Positions 8,449-17,696 of a stretch of 62,644 nucleotides of DNA are shown here, one piece after another. This stretch comes from Pseudomonas frederiksbergensis (GTDB taxonomy: Bacteria > Pseudomonadota > Gammaproteobacteria > Pseudomonadales > Pseudomonadaceae). Numbering within the stretch: position 1 is the first letter of the stretch; each line of letters opens with the position of its first letter. A model generated the notes under the pieces. That model was not told the DNA's origin. It ran no database searches and saw only the letters and a list, made by a program, of their open reading frames with translations. Where the stretch lies: the NCBI RefSeq assembly GCF_003732665.1, contig NZ_MOBP01000024.1, positions 1 through 62,644 of the forward strand, in the 5' to 3' direction. The translations under genes were made by a program, and so were the position numbers.

Positions 8449-8850
8449 TCACTCCTGCGAAATCGACTCCAAAAACTCCGACCGCTCATCACTCATCCGC
8501 GCCACGCAATCATTTTGCGCAATGGTGAATGCCTTGCTACCACTCGTCGCCGGAAACGCTTCCACCGCGCAATCCGCATCACGGGTTTTCAGCCATTGCT
8601 GTTGAGCGACTTTGAGTTTTTCCGTGATGTCAGCCAATTGCGCCTTGTTCTTGGCGTAAACCGACTGCAGGCGTTCGTTCAGCCCCTGATAGTTTTCTTT
8701 GAGCAGTTGTTCGGCGGTGGTTCTGCTGTAGGCCGAGCATTCCAGGGTCTGGACGTCGTTTTCGACGGCATCGCAGGGGTTGTTGTCGGACTCTTCCGCC
8801 GCCTGTAAGCCGGTCGCTATCAGTGCCAAAGCCAGGAACATCGTTTTCAT
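8449..8850 (-). CDS. Small periplasmic DUF1311 (LprI-like) protein
   Basis: This 133-aa secreted protein starts MKTMFLALALIATGLQA, a short signal peptide cleaved near residue 17-18. The mature part contains four Cys and the pattern NPCDAVENDVQTLECSAYSRTTAEQLLKENYQGL, followed by QQQWLKTRDADCAVEA. This fits the DUF1311 domain of the lysozyme inhibitor LprI family. A lysozyme-inhibitor role is not proven for most members. The frame is open further upstream without protein-like sequence, so the signal-peptide start was chosen. It is convergent with hipA, 4 bp apart. Confidence 0.75.
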   Translation of the reverse strand: MKTMFLALALIATGLQAAEESDNNPCDAVENDVQTLECSAYSRTTAEQLLKENYQGLNERLQSVYAKNKAQLADITEKLKVAQQQWLKTRDADCAVEAFPATSGSKAFTIAQNDCVARMSDERSEFLESISQE

Positions 8851-8921
8851 TGCATAGCCCCACATTCCAGTAATGCCGCGAATTCTGGCCCATGCGCAGG
8901 CCCTTGAACAGGTGCGTGATC

Positions 8922-8948
8922 GGTCGCGGCGACGACCCTTTGTCGCGG
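8922..8948. promoter_or_regulatory. Candidate GbdR-type direct repeat upstream of the dgc operon
   Basis: GGTCGCGG at 8922-8929 and TGTCGCGG at 8941-8948 are direct repeats 19 bp apart, ~125 bp upstream of the dipeptidase start. The arrangement resembles the repeat upstream of gbcA/gbcB at 27298. GbdR is the known AraC-family activator of dgcAB in P. aeruginosa; assigning this site to it is inference. Confidence 0.4.
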
Positions 8949-9071
8949 ATTGACGCTTTCGGCAAACCCCCTGTCGTTTTTGCACCCGGCTGCCCCGGTG
9001 CTCAGGCATATGCTGGCCCCAAAGCGCCGGCACACGATTCGGCGCACGAATCGCTAATAGGGGACAGCCTG

Positions 9072-10049
9072 ATGAGCCCAGCCGAATTGCACGCCGACAG
9101 CATCGTTATCGACGGGCTGATTATCGCCAAGTGGAACCGCGAGCTGTTTGAAGACATGCGCAAGGGCGGTCTGACCGCGGCCAACTGCACCGTGTCGGTG
9201 TGGGAGGGCTTCCAGGCCACCGTCAACAATATCGCCGCCAGCCAGAAGCTGATCCGCGAGAACAGCGACCTGGTGATTCCAGTGCGCACCACCGCCGATA
9301 TCCGCAAGGCCAAGGAGCAGGGCAAGACCGGCATCCTCTTCGGCTTCCAGAATGCCCACGCGTTTGAAGACCAGATCGGCTATGTCGAGGTGTTCAAGCA
9401 GCTCGGCGTCGGTATCGTGCAGATGTGCTACAACACCCAGAACCTGGTCGGCACCGGTTGCTACGAGCGCGATGGCGGCCTGTCGGGCTTCGGTCGTGAA
9501 ATCGTCGCCGAGATGAACCGCGTCGGCGTCATGTGCGACCTGTCCCACGTCGGTTCCAAGACCTCCGAAGAAGTCATTCTCGAGTCCAAGAAGCCGGTCT
9601 GCTACTCCCACTGCCTGCCGTCGGGTCTGAAAATCCACCCGCGCAACAAATCCGATGAAGAACTGAAGTTCATCGCCGACCACGGCGGTTTCGTCGGTGT
9701 GACCATGTTCGCGCCGTTCCTGGCCAAGGGCATCGATTCGACCATCGACGACTACGCCGAAGCCATCGAATACACCATGAACATCGTCGGCGAAGACGCC
9801 ATCGGCATCGGCACCGACTTCACCCAGGGCCATGGCCAGGACTTCTTCGAATACCTGACCCATGACAAGGGCTACGCCCGCCGCCTGACCAGCTTCGGCA
9901 AGATCATCAACCCACTGGGCATCCGCACCGTCGGCGAGTTCCCGAACCTGACCGAAACCCTGCTCAAGCGCGGCCACTCCGAGCGCGTGGTCCGCAAGAT
10001 CATGGGCGAGAACTGGGTCAACGTCTTGAAAGACGTCTGGGGCGAATAA
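9072..10049 (+). CDS. Membrane-dipeptidase family (peptidase M19) protein of the dimethylglycine locus
   Basis: This 325-aa zinc dipeptidase-like TIM-barrel protein is the first gene of the dgc operon. The start MSPAELHADSIVIDG follows an AGGGGA ribosome site; the frame is open 180 bp upstream but that part is not conserved-looking. Family marks include FGFQNAHAFED (about 95-105), MCDLSHVGSKT and YSHCLPSGL, with His residues as metal ligands, and GIGTDFTQGHGQDFFEY. The P. aeruginosa equivalent (PA5396) also precedes dgcA. Its substrate in dimethylglycine metabolism is not established. No signal peptide is seen, so it is likely cytoplasmic. Confidence 0.82.
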   Translation: MSPAELHADSIVIDGLIIAKWNRELFEDMRKGGLTAANCTVSVWEGFQATVNNIAASQKLIRENSDLVIPVRTTADIRKAKEQGKTGILFGFQNAHAFEDQIGYVEVFKQLGVGIVQMCYNTQNLVGTGCYERDGGLSGFGREIVAEMNRVGVMCDLSHVGSKTSEEVILESKKPVCYSHCLPSGLKIHPRNKSDEELKFIADHGGFVGVTMFAPFLAKGIDSTIDDYAEAIEYTMNIVGEDAIGIGTDFTQGHGQDFFEYLTHDKGYARRLTSFGKIINPLGIRTVGEFPNLTETLLKRGHSERVVRKIMGENWVNVLKDVWGE

Positions 10050-10072
10050 GCCACCGCATTTCTGAATCCTTT

Positions 10073-10095
10073 CCCCCGGCCGTCCGCGCCGGGGG
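10073..10095 (+). other. Strong intercistronic hairpin
   Basis: CCCCCGGC (10073-10080) pairs with GCCGGGGG (10088-10095) over a 7-nt loop. There is no T-run after it, so it is more likely an RNA processing or stability element than a terminator. Confidence 0.5.
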
Positions 10096-10127
10096 CAACA
10101 CCCCAATTTTTCTGGAGTTAAGTTTCC

Positions 10128-10658
10128 ATGGCCAAGATCGCCCCGCAATTGCCAATCGAAGTCGACAGCGAAACCGGTGTCTGGACCTCCGACGCCCTGC
10201 CGATGCTGTACGTACCGCGTCACTTCTTCGTCAACAACCACATGGGTATCGAGGAAGTGCTGGGCGCTGAAGCCTACGCCGAGATCCTCTACAAGGCCGG
10301 CTACAAATCCGCCTGGCACTGGTGTGAAAAAGAAGCTGAATGCCACGGCCTGGAAGGCGTCGCGGTGTTCGAGCACTACATGAAACGCCTGTCGCAGCGC
10401 GGCTGGGGCCTGTTCAAGATCCAGGACATCGACCTCGACAAAGGCACCGCCAGCGTCAAGCTCGAACACTCGGCCTTCGTCTACGTGTACGGCAAGGTCG
10501 GGCGCAAGGTCGACTACATGTTCACCGGTTGGTTTGCCGGTGCCATGGACCAGATTCTTGAGGCTCGCGGCAGCAAGATTCGCACGGTTGCCGAGCAAGT
10601 CTACGGTGGCTCCGAAGAAGGCCACGACGACGGTTTGTTCACCGTCAAGCCGTTGTAA
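10128..10658 (+). CDS. DUF5943 / V4R-like protein of the dimethylglycine operon
   Basis: This 176-aa cytoplasmic protein is equivalent to P. aeruginosa PA5397 and always seen beside dgcA in that genus. It contains the segment PMLYVPRHFFVNNHMGIEEVLGAEAYAEILYKAGYKSAWHWCEKEAECHG, which resembles the 4-vinyl-reductase/V4R ligand-binding fold, and a second half with conserved aromatic and glycine positions (YGKVGRKVDYMFTGWFAGAMDQIL). It could be an assembly factor or effector-binding component for DgcAB, but this is inference from position only. It is 15 bp upstream of dgcA. Confidence 0.75.
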   Translation: MAKIAPQLPIEVDSETGVWTSDALPMLYVPRHFFVNNHMGIEEVLGAEAYAEILYKAGYKSAWHWCEKEAECHGLEGVAVFEHYMKRLSQRGWGLFKIQDIDLDKGTASVKLEHSAFVYVYGKVGRKVDYMFTGWFAGAMDQILEARGSKIRTVAEQVYGGSEEGHDDGLFTVKPL

Positions 10659-10673
10659 GTCGAGGAACCCGCC

Positions 10674-12734
10674 ATGGCTTTCGAAGCAATGTTCCAGCCG
10701 ATCCAGATCGGCAAACTGACTATCCGCAACCGCGTGCTCAGCACCGCGCACGCCGAGGTCTACGCGACCGACGGCGGCATGACCACCGACCGGTACGTCA
10801 AGTATTACGAAGAGAAAGCCAAGGGCGGGATCGGCCTGGCGATTTGCGGCGGTTCCTCCAGTGTGGCCATCGACAGCCCGCAAGGCTGGTGGAAGTCGGT
10901 CAACCTGGCCGACGACCGGATCATCCCGCACTTCCAGAACCTGGCCGATGCCATGCACAAGCATGGCGCCAAGATCATGATCCAGATTACCCACATGGGC
11001 CGTCGTTCCCGTTGGGACGGCGAGCACTGGCCGACCCTGTTGTCGCCGTCGGGCATCCGTGAACCGGTGCACCGTGCGACCTGCAAAACCATCGAACCGG
11101 AAGAAATCTGGCGGGTGATCGGCAACTACGCCACGGCGGCTGGCCGCGCCAAAGCCGGTGGCCTGGACGGCGTTGAACTGTCGGCGGTGCACCAGCACAT
11201 GATCGACCAGTTCTGGAGCCCTCGCGTCAACAAACGCACCGACGAATGGGGCGGCAGCTTCGAAAACCGCATGCGTTTCGGTCTGGAAGTGTTGAAGGCT
11301 GTGCGCAAGGAAGTCGGCGACGATTTCTGCGTTGGCATCCGTCTGTGCGGTGATGAATTCCACCCGGACGGCTTGTCCCACGAAGACATGAAACAGATCG
11401 CCAAGTACTACGACGACACCGGCATGATCGACTTCATCGGCGTGGTCGGCTCGGGTTGCGACACCCACAACACCCTGGCCAACGTTATCCCGAACATGAG
11501 TTATCCACCGGAGCCATTCCTGCACTTGGCCGCCGGGATCAAGGAAGTGGTCAAGGCCCCGGTGCTGCACGCGCAGAACATCAAGGACCCGAACCAGGCC
11601 ACGCGGATTCTGGAGGGTGGCTACGTGGACATGGTCGGCATGACCCGCGCCCACATCGCCGACCCGCACCTGATCGCCAAGATCAAAATGGGCCAGGTCG
11701 ACCAGATCAAACAATGCGTCGGCGCCAACTACTGCATCGACCGTCAGTACCAAGGCCTGGACGTGCTGTGCATCCAGAACGCCGCGACTTCCCGTGAATA
11801 CATGGGCGTGCCGCACATCATCGAGAAATCGACCGGTGTGAAGCGCAAAGTCGTGGTGGTCGGTGCCGGTCCTGCGGGGATGGAAGCGGCGCGTGTGTCG
11901 GCTGAACGTGGCCACGACGTGACCCTGTTCGAGAAGAAAGAATTCATTGGCGGGCAGATCACCACCGCGTCGAAAGCCCCGCAACGGGACCAGATTGCCG
12001 GTATCACTCGCTGGTTCCAGCTGGAATTGGCACGTCTGAAAGTCGACCTGCGCCTGGGCGTGGCCGCCGATGCGGCGACTATTCTCGACCTGCGTCCGGA
12101 TGTGGTGGTGCTCGCCGTCGGCGGCCATCCATTCCTGGAGCAGAACGAACACTGGGGCGCGGCTGAAGGGCTGGTGGTCAGCAGTTGGGACATCCTCGAC
12201 GGCAAGGTTGCGCCGGGCAAGAACGTGCTGGTCTACGACACCATTTGCGAATTCACCGGGATGTCCACCGCGGACTTCCTCGCCGACAAGGGCAGCCAGG
12301 TCGAGATCGTCACCGACGACATCAAGCCGGGCGTGGCGATTGGCGGCACGTCGTTCCCGACCTACTACCGCAGCATGTACCCGAAAGAAGTGATCATGAC
12401 CGGCGACATGATGCTGGAGAAGGTCTACCGCGAAGGCGACAAGTTGGTGGCGGTGCTGGAAAACGAATACACCGGCGCCAAAGAGGAGCGGGTGGTGGAC
12501 CAGGTCGTCGTCGAAAACGGCGTGCGTCCGGACGAAGAAATCTATTACGCGCTGAAGGAAGCGTCGCGCAACAAGGGCCAGATGGACATCGAAGCCCTGT
12601 TCGCGATCAAGCCGCAGCCATCGCTGAGCCAGGCGGGTGACGGCTACTTGCTGTTCCGCATCGGCGACTGCGTGGCCCAGCGCAACACACACGCGGCGAT
12701 CTACGACGCGTTGAGGCTCTGTAAGGATTTCTAA
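10674..12734 (+). CDS. dgcA: Dimethylglycine demethylase subunit A (FMN/FAD/Fe-S oxidoreductase)
   Basis: This 686-aa protein is related to dimethylamine/trimethylamine dehydrogenases and 2,4-dienoyl-CoA reductase. It has an N-terminal Old-Yellow-Enzyme TIM barrel (about 1-370; FMN) and a C-terminal nucleotide-binding FAD domain with VVVVGAGPAGMEAARVSAERGHDVTLFEKK near 392-420. Cys residues in CVGANYCIDRQYQGLDVLC (345-363) would hold the 4Fe-4S cluster, though the spacing is unlike the classical CxxCxxxC. With DgcB it demethylates dimethylglycine to sarcosine. The start has a GAGGA ribosome site. Confidence 0.93.
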   Translation: MAFEAMFQPIQIGKLTIRNRVLSTAHAEVYATDGGMTTDRYVKYYEEKAKGGIGLAICGGSSSVAIDSPQGWWKSVNLADDRIIPHFQNLADAMHKHGAKIMIQITHMGRRSRWDGEHWPTLLSPSGIREPVHRATCKTIEPEEIWRVIGNYATAAGRAKAGGLDGVELSAVHQHMIDQFWSPRVNKRTDEWGGSFENRMRFGLEVLKAVRKEVGDDFCVGIRLCGDEFHPDGLSHEDMKQIAKYYDDTGMIDFIGVVGSGCDTHNTLANVIPNMSYPPEPFLHLAAGIKEVVKAPVLHAQNIKDPNQATRILEGGYVDMVGMTRAHIADPHLIAKIKMGQVDQIKQCVGANYCIDRQYQGLDVLCIQNAATSREYMGVPHIIEKSTGVKRKVVVVGAGPAGMEAARVSAERGHDVTLFEKKEFIGGQITTASKAPQRDQIAGITRWFQLELARLKVDLRLGVAADAATILDLRPDVVVLAVGGHPFLEQNEHWGAAEGLVVSSWDILDGKVAPGKNVLVYDTICEFTGMSTADFLADKGSQVEIVTDDIKPGVAIGGTSFPTYYRSMYPKEVIMTGDMMLEKVYREGDKLVAVLENEYTGAKEERVVDQVVVENGVRPDEEIYYALKEASRNKGQMDIEALFAIKPQPSLSQAGDGYLLFRIGDCVAQRNTHAAIYDALRLCKDF

Positions 12735-12749
12735 GGCTTGCACATAACC

Positions 12750-12842
12750 CTGTGGGAGCGGGCTTGCTCGCGAAAGCGGTGGGTCAGACGACATCGATGT
12801 TGAATGTCAGTCCGTCTTCGCGAGCAAGCCCGCTCCCACAGG
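12750..12842. repeat. REPIN inside the dgc operon
   Basis: Inverted GGGAGCGGGCTTGCTCGCGAA cores flank a linker in the 161-bp gap between dgcA and dgcB. Confidence 0.92.
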
Positions 12843-12895
12843 AACCGAGTAAGGCATCTCGACCTGCATGACCCCGAGGTCTTTGGGAGCTCCAC

Positions 12896-14845
12896 ATGTT
12901 GAACACCCTTCTTCCAATTCTGCTGTTCGCTGCCCTGGGCCTGGCTGTCCTGGGCGCGTTGCGGCGGGTGAATATGTGGCGCCGGGGCCGGGCCTCGAAG
13001 GTCGACCTGATCGGCGGCCTGCTCGCCATGCCCAAGCGCTACATGGTCGATTTGCACCACGTCGTCGCGCGGGACAAATACATCGCCAACACCCACGTGG
13101 CCACGGCCGGCGGGGCGGTGGCGTCGATTGTGCTGGCGATCCTGGTTCACGGTTTTGGCCTGCACAGCCGCATTCTCGGTTTCGCCCTGTTGATCGCCTC
13201 GGCGGTGATGTTCGGCGGGGCGATTTTCATGTTCCTGCGCCGTCGCAATCCACCGGCGCGTCTGTCCAAAGGGCCGTGGATGCGTTTGCCGAAAAGCCTG
13301 TTGGCGTTCTCGGCGAGTTTCTTCCTGTTGACCCTGCCGGTCGCCGGCATCCTTCCGGAAAACTTCGGCGGATGGGTAGTAGCTGCGATTCTCGGCGTCG
13401 GCGTGCTGTGGGGCGTGAGCGAGTTGTTCTTCGGCATGACCTGGGGCGGGCCGATGAAGCACGCCTTCGCCGGTGCCCTGCACCTGGCCTGGCACCGTCG
13501 CGCCGAACGCTTCGGCGGTGGTCGATCCACCGGTTTGAAACCCCTGGACCTCAACGACCCGACCGCGCCACTGGGCGTGGAAAAACCCAAGGATTTCACC
13601 TGGAACCAACTGCTCGGCTTCGACGCCTGCGTGCAGTGCGGTAAATGCGAAGCAGCATGCCCAGCCTTCGCCGCCGGCCAACCGCTGAACCCGAAAAAAC
13701 TGATTCAAGACATGGTGGTCGGCCTCGCTGGCGGCACCGACGCCAAGTTCGCTGGCAGTCCCTATCCGGGCAAAGCCATCGGTGAACACGCCGGTAATCC
13801 ACATCAACCGATCGTCAACGGTCTGGTAGACGCCGAAACCCTGTGGTCCTGCACCACCTGCCGCGCCTGCGTCGAGGAATGCCCGATGATGATCGAGCAC
13901 GTCGATGCCATCGTCGACATGCGCCGCCATCTGACCCTGGAACTTGGCGCCACGCCAAACAAAGGCGCCGAAGTCCTGGAAAACCTGATCGCCACCGACA
14001 ACCCGGGCGGCTTCGCCCCGGGCGGGCGGATGAACTGGGCGGCGGATTTGAACCTGAATCTGATGAGCGAGAAGAAGTCCGTCGACGTGCTGTTCTGGGT
14101 CGGCGACGGTGCCTTCGACATGCGCAACCAACGCACCTTGCGCGCCTTCGTCAAAGTGCTGAAAGCGGCCAAGGTCGATTTCGCGGTACTCGGTCTTGAA
14201 GAGCGCGACAGCGGTGACGTGGCCCGGCGTCTGGGCGACGAAGCGACGTTCCAATTGTTGGCCAAGCGCAACATCCAGACCCTGGCCAAATACAGCTTCA
14301 ACCGCATCGTCACCTGCGACCCCCACAGCTTCCACGTGCTGAAAAACGAGTACGGCGCCTTCGACGGCCACTACCTCGTGCAGCATCACAGCACCTACAT
14401 GGCCGAGATCATCGGCGCTGGCGCTCTGAACCTCGGCCAGCACAAAGGCAGCAGCGTGACCTATCACGATCCGTGCTACCTCGGTCGCTACAACGGCGAA
14501 TACGAGGCGCCGCGTGAAGTGCTGCGCGCCCTAGGGATTGAAGTGAAGGAAATGCAACGTTCCGGTTTCCGCTCGCGCTGCTGCGGCGGCGGTGGCGGGG
14601 CGCCGATCACCGACATTCCGGGCAAGCAACGGATCCCCGACATGCGCATGGACGACATCCGCGAAACCGGCGCCGAACTGGTGGCCGTGGGTTGCCCGCA
14701 GTGCACCGCGATGCTCGAAGGCGTGGTCGAACCCCGTCCGCTGATCAAGGACATCGCCGAACTGGTGGCCGACGCGTTGCTCGAAGACGCGGCACCGAGC
14801 AAGCCGACCACCCCGGCCAAACGTGAACCTGCGGAGGCCCACTGA
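12896..14845 (+). CDS. dgcB: Dimethylglycine demethylase subunit B (membrane Fe-S electron-transfer protein)
   Basis: This 649-aa integral membrane protein has about four to five N-terminal transmembrane helices (about 1-200), then two ferredoxin-type 4Fe-4S clusters in CVQCGKCEAACP (about 242-253) and CTTCRACVEECP (about 317-328). The C-terminal half has CCG-domain motifs (CYLGRYNGEYEAPR; SRCCGGGGGAP) as in GlpC and HdrB-like proteins. It probably passes electrons from DgcA and/or the ETF to quinone. The start is placed at MLNTLLPILLFAALG. It overlaps the next gene by one base (TGATG). Confidence 0.92.
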   Translation: MLNTLLPILLFAALGLAVLGALRRVNMWRRGRASKVDLIGGLLAMPKRYMVDLHHVVARDKYIANTHVATAGGAVASIVLAILVHGFGLHSRILGFALLIASAVMFGGAIFMFLRRRNPPARLSKGPWMRLPKSLLAFSASFFLLTLPVAGILPENFGGWVVAAILGVGVLWGVSELFFGMTWGGPMKHAFAGALHLAWHRRAERFGGGRSTGLKPLDLNDPTAPLGVEKPKDFTWNQLLGFDACVQCGKCEAACPAFAAGQPLNPKKLIQDMVVGLAGGTDAKFAGSPYPGKAIGEHAGNPHQPIVNGLVDAETLWSCTTCRACVEECPMMIEHVDAIVDMRRHLTLELGATPNKGAEVLENLIATDNPGGFAPGGRMNWAADLNLNLMSEKKSVDVLFWVGDGAFDMRNQRTLRAFVKVLKAAKVDFAVLGLEERDSGDVARRLGDEATFQLLAKRNIQTLAKYSFNRIVTCDPHSFHVLKNEYGAFDGHYLVQHHSTYMAEIIGAGALNLGQHKGSSVTYHDPCYLGRYNGEYEAPREVLRALGIEVKEMQRSGFRSRCCGGGGGAPITDIPGKQRIPDMRMDDIRETGAELVAVGCPQCTAMLEGVVEPRPLIKDIAELVADALLEDAAPSKPTTPAKREPAEAH

Positions 14846-16065
14846 TGAGCGACATTATCCGCCGCGACCCCCGCGCCGAATGGATTGCCCGTAACCGCTT
14901 GCACCCGCTGCACGCGGCGATGCAACCGGCGCAACACAGCTGGATGGGGCCCAACGGCGTCATCCGCAAGAACCTGCATGGCATCGGGTTTATCGGCCCC
15001 AACGGCATCAAACGCATCGACCGCAGTGGCGCGCAGCAGGGCGGGGCGACCAAACGTTCAGCCGCCGTTGAAGTGCAACTGCCGCTGCATCAAGTGCCTG
15101 CGCCAGCGTTCTACATCAGCGTGGTGCCGGACATGGTCGGTGGCCGCCTGAGCAGTCACGACCGCGATTTGCTCGGCCTCGCTCACCAGTTGGCGGGCAA
15201 GGACGGCGCGGTGTTGGCCGTGATTTTCGGCGAACACAAGGAAAACGCCTTCGCCACCGCAGGCGTCGATCGCTTGCTGGTGCTTGAGGGTGATCAATTC
15301 AACGGTTATGCACCGGAACAACGAGTCCAGGGCCTGCGGGCTGTGGATAACCAGTTCAGCCCCCGTCACTGGTTGCTGCCGGACAGTCGCAGCGGTGGCG
15401 GCGAACTCGGTCGACGTTTTGCCGCGACGTTGGGCGAACGCCCGGCCACGCGGGTCTGGCAGGTCAAGGATCAGGAATGCATTGGCCGCGCCGGTGCTGG
15501 CCTGCAAGACCTTGCGCGTCCGGTTGCACGTTTGATTCTGGCCGCCGTCGAATGCGCCGAGCCGGTCAGTGAAACCCGTCACGAAGCCTTGCCGGTGGAG
15601 TTATCCACAGCCGTGGTGCGCAGTCTGTCGCGTATCGAGGATCTGGGCGCGGTGGCGGTGGATCCGGCGGCGATTCCAATGGCCGAAGCCGAGTTCATCT
15701 TCTCCGGCGGCAACGGGGTCAAGGACTGGGGACTTTTCCACAGGACGGCCGAAGCCTTGGGCGCGACCGAAGGTGCGTCGCGGGTGGCGGTGGACGATGG
15801 TTTCATGGCTCGCGACCGTCAGGTCGGCGCGTCCGGCACCTGGGTCACCGCACGGGTCTACGTGGCCGTGGGGATTTCCGGGGCGATCCAGCACCTGCAA
15901 GGCATCGGTGCCTGCGACAAGGTGGTGGCGATCAACCTCGACCCAGGCTGCGACATGATCAAACGGGCCGACCTGTCGGTGATCGGCGAGAGCGCCGAGA
16001 TTCTTCAAGCCTTGATCAATGCGATAGCGGCTTATCGCAACGACGCCAAGCGCGATGCGGCTTAA
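14845..16065 (+). CDS. Electron transfer flavoprotein alpha subunit (FixB family) of the dgc operon
   Basis: This 406-aa protein is longer than housekeeping ETF-alpha (~310 aa) because of an N-terminal extension of ~80 residues (RRDPRAEWIARNRLHPLHAAMQPA...). The C-terminal FAD-binding domain is recognisable from ASGTWVTARVYVAVGISGAIQHLQGI and DPGCDMIKRADLSVIG. It pairs with the next gene and is translationally coupled to dgcB. It likely takes electrons from dimethylglycine demethylation and hands them to the respiratory chain. In P. aeruginosa the matching gene is PA5400. Confidence 0.87.
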   Translation: MSDIIRRDPRAEWIARNRLHPLHAAMQPAQHSWMGPNGVIRKNLHGIGFIGPNGIKRIDRSGAQQGGATKRSAAVEVQLPLHQVPAPAFYISVVPDMVGGRLSSHDRDLLGLAHQLAGKDGAVLAVIFGEHKENAFATAGVDRLLVLEGDQFNGYAPEQRVQGLRAVDNQFSPRHWLLPDSRSGGGELGRRFAATLGERPATRVWQVKDQECIGRAGAGLQDLARPVARLILAAVECAEPVSETRHEALPVELSTAVVRSLSRIEDLGAVAVDPAAIPMAEAEFIFSGGNGVKDWGLFHRTAEALGATEGASRVAVDDGFMARDRQVGASGTWVTARVYVAVGISGAIQHLQGIGACDKVVAINLDPGCDMIKRADLSVIGESAEILQALINAIAAYRNDAKRDAA

Positions 16066-16080
16066 GGGAAGGAAAGGGTC

Positions 16081-16851
16081 ATGAGTACAAAAGTCATCAG
16101 CCTGGTGTCCATCGGCGCCCACCCGACCTCCGGCCGGCCACGCCGCGCCGAGCAGGATGCACGCGCCGTAGAACTGGGCCTGCAACTGGCTGGGGATAAC
16201 CTGCAAGTGCTGCATGCCGGCGATGTCGCTGAACCGGCGCTGCGTGCCTATCTGGGCATGGGCCTGGAACAACTGCATGTGCTGGAACAACCGGAAGGCG
16301 CTGATGCGCTGCCGGCGTTGACGGCTTATTTGCGTGATGCCGGAGCCCAAGTGGTGCTGACCGGCAGCCAGGCGGAAACCGGTGAAGGCTCGGGCATGTT
16401 GCCGTTTTTGCTGGCGGAAAGTCTCGGCTGGCCGCTGGTGGTGGGGTTGGCTCAAGTCGAATCCATCGACGGTAATTCGGCCTTGGTGCTGCAAGCCTTG
16501 CCCCGTGGTCAGCGTCGTCGCTTGAAAGTGCGGCTGCCGTTTCTGGCGACTGTGGATAACGCCGCGCCGAAGCCTCGGCAAAGCGCCTACGGCCCGGCTC
16601 GGCGTGGGGTGTTGCAGGCCGATGAAGTTGAAGTCATTGACGATGCATTGCTGGCGGTCGCGACCCTGCAACCGGCCAAGCCACGGCCCAAGCGCCTGAA
16701 AGTGATCAAGGCCAAAAGCGGCGCTGATCGCATGAAAGCCGCGACGGCCAAGGCCAGTGGGGGCGGTGGGCAAGTGCTTAAAGGCGTGACCGCGCAAGCG
16801 GGGGCTGAAGCGATTCTCAAGTTGCTGATCGAAGAAGGCGTCGTCCGCTAA
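16081..16851 (+). CDS. Electron transfer flavoprotein beta subunit (FixA family) of the dgc operon
   Basis: This 256-aa partner of the upstream alpha subunit starts 15 bp after it with an AAGGAAAGG ribosome site. LTGSQAETGEGSGMLPFLLAESLGWPLVVGLAQVE is the AMP-binding and recognition-loop region of ETF-beta. The C-terminal ~80 residues are Lys/Ala-rich and differ from the housekeeping paralogue, which suggests a dedicated redox partner. It is the last gene of the operon and is followed by a REPIN. Confidence 0.86.
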   Translation: MSTKVISLVSIGAHPTSGRPRRAEQDARAVELGLQLAGDNLQVLHAGDVAEPALRAYLGMGLEQLHVLEQPEGADALPALTAYLRDAGAQVVLTGSQAETGEGSGMLPFLLAESLGWPLVVGLAQVESIDGNSALVLQALPRGQRRRLKVRLPFLATVDNAAPKPRQSAYGPARRGVLQADEVEVIDDALLAVATLQPAKPRPKRLKVIKAKSGADRMKAATAKASGGGGQVLKGVTAQAGAEAILKLLIEEGVVR

Positions 16852-16876
16852 CGCATAACCCGCGCACATCTAAATC

Positions 16877-16967
16877 ATGTGGGAGTGGGCTTGCTCGCGA
16901 AGACGGAGTGTCAGTCGCTATCGATGTTGCCTGACACTCCGTCTTCGCGAGCAAGCCCGCTCCCACA
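16877..16967. repeat. REPIN downstream of the ETF genes
   Basis: The left core carries one substitution (GGGAGTGGGCTTGC). The right core ends 12 bp before the GNAT start codon, so it lies in the GNAT leader. Confidence 0.9.
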
Positions 16968-16978
16968 AAGGGAAAACA

Positions 16979-17545
16979 ATGACTGTTGAATTTCGTTCGG
17001 CCCTGCGCGCGGATGCGCGGGAGATTGCTCGTTTGTTTCAGATTTCATCGGAGGGCGCGGCGGATTACATCTGGAGTCAACTGGCCCGGCCCGGCCAGGA
17101 TCTGCTGGACGTGGGCGCCAGTCGCTACGCCCGTGAAGGCGTCGATTTCTCCTACCAGAATTGCCTGATCGCCCAGGCCGGAGGCGAAGTTGTCGGCATG
17201 CTGCACAGCTACGTGATGCGTCACGACCCGCTGGCCGCGCCTGTCACCGATCCAGTGCTGGCGCCGTACGCGACGATGGAAATTCCCGACACCCTCTACA
17301 TCTCCAGCCTGGCGCTGCACGAAGGCTGGCGTAATCAGGGCCTGGGCCAACAGTTTCTCGCCTACGCCTACGACCGCGCCAATCAGTTGGGGCTCAACGG
17401 CTTGAGCCTGATCGACTACGCCGCCAACACCGGCGCCCGGCGGTTTTATGAGCGACATGGGTTTCGGATCGTTGATACCTGCCAGATCACGCCGCATCCG
17501 ATGATTCGGGTGACGGGGGAGGCCTATCTGATGTACCGCCCGTAA
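16979..17545 (+). CDS. GNAT family N-acetyltransferase
   Basis: This 188-aa protein has a single GNAT domain. The start MTVEFRSALRADAREIARLF is used because everything upstream in frame is REP sequence; AAAGGGAAAACA gives a ribosome site. The acetyl-CoA binding segment is LALHEGWRNQGLGQQFLAYAYDRA (about 103-126; the R/QxxGxG/A pattern is RNQGLG), followed by NTGARRFYERHGFRIV. The substrate is unknown. It is probably not part of dimethylglycine metabolism, being separated from the ETF genes by a REPIN. Confidence 0.82.
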   Translation: MTVEFRSALRADAREIARLFQISSEGAADYIWSQLARPGQDLLDVGASRYAREGVDFSYQNCLIAQAGGEVVGMLHSYVMRHDPLAAPVTDPVLAPYATMEIPDTLYISSLALHEGWRNQGLGQQFLAYAYDRANQLGLNGLSLIDYAANTGARRFYERHGFRIVDTCQITPHPMIRVTGEAYLMYRP

Positions 17546-17560
17546 AGCCGAACCAAACCC

Positions 17561-17653
17561 CCTGTAGGAGCAAAGCTTGCTCGCGAAGAGGCCATCACGT
17601 TCAACATTGATGTCGCCCGATTTACCGCTATCGCGAGCAAGCTCGCTCCCACA
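17561..17653. repeat. REPIN 1 of the GNAT-GMC intergenic region
   Basis: The left core is the GTAGGAGCAAAGCTTGCTCGCGAAG variant and the right core is TATCGCGAGCAAGCTCGCTCCCAC. It is a different subtype from the REPINs in the operons nearby. Confidence 0.88.
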
Positions 17654-17696
17654 ATGGATAGGCGGTGTGCAAACCATTTGTGATCGACATAGACCC

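Noticed and set aside
9054..12794. A 1246-codon open frame on the minus strand across the dipeptidase, DUF5943 and dgcA genes
   Set aside because: It is antisense to well-recognised genes, its composition (His, Val, Gln and Arg rich) is typical of the shadow frame of GC-rich codons, and it matches no family.
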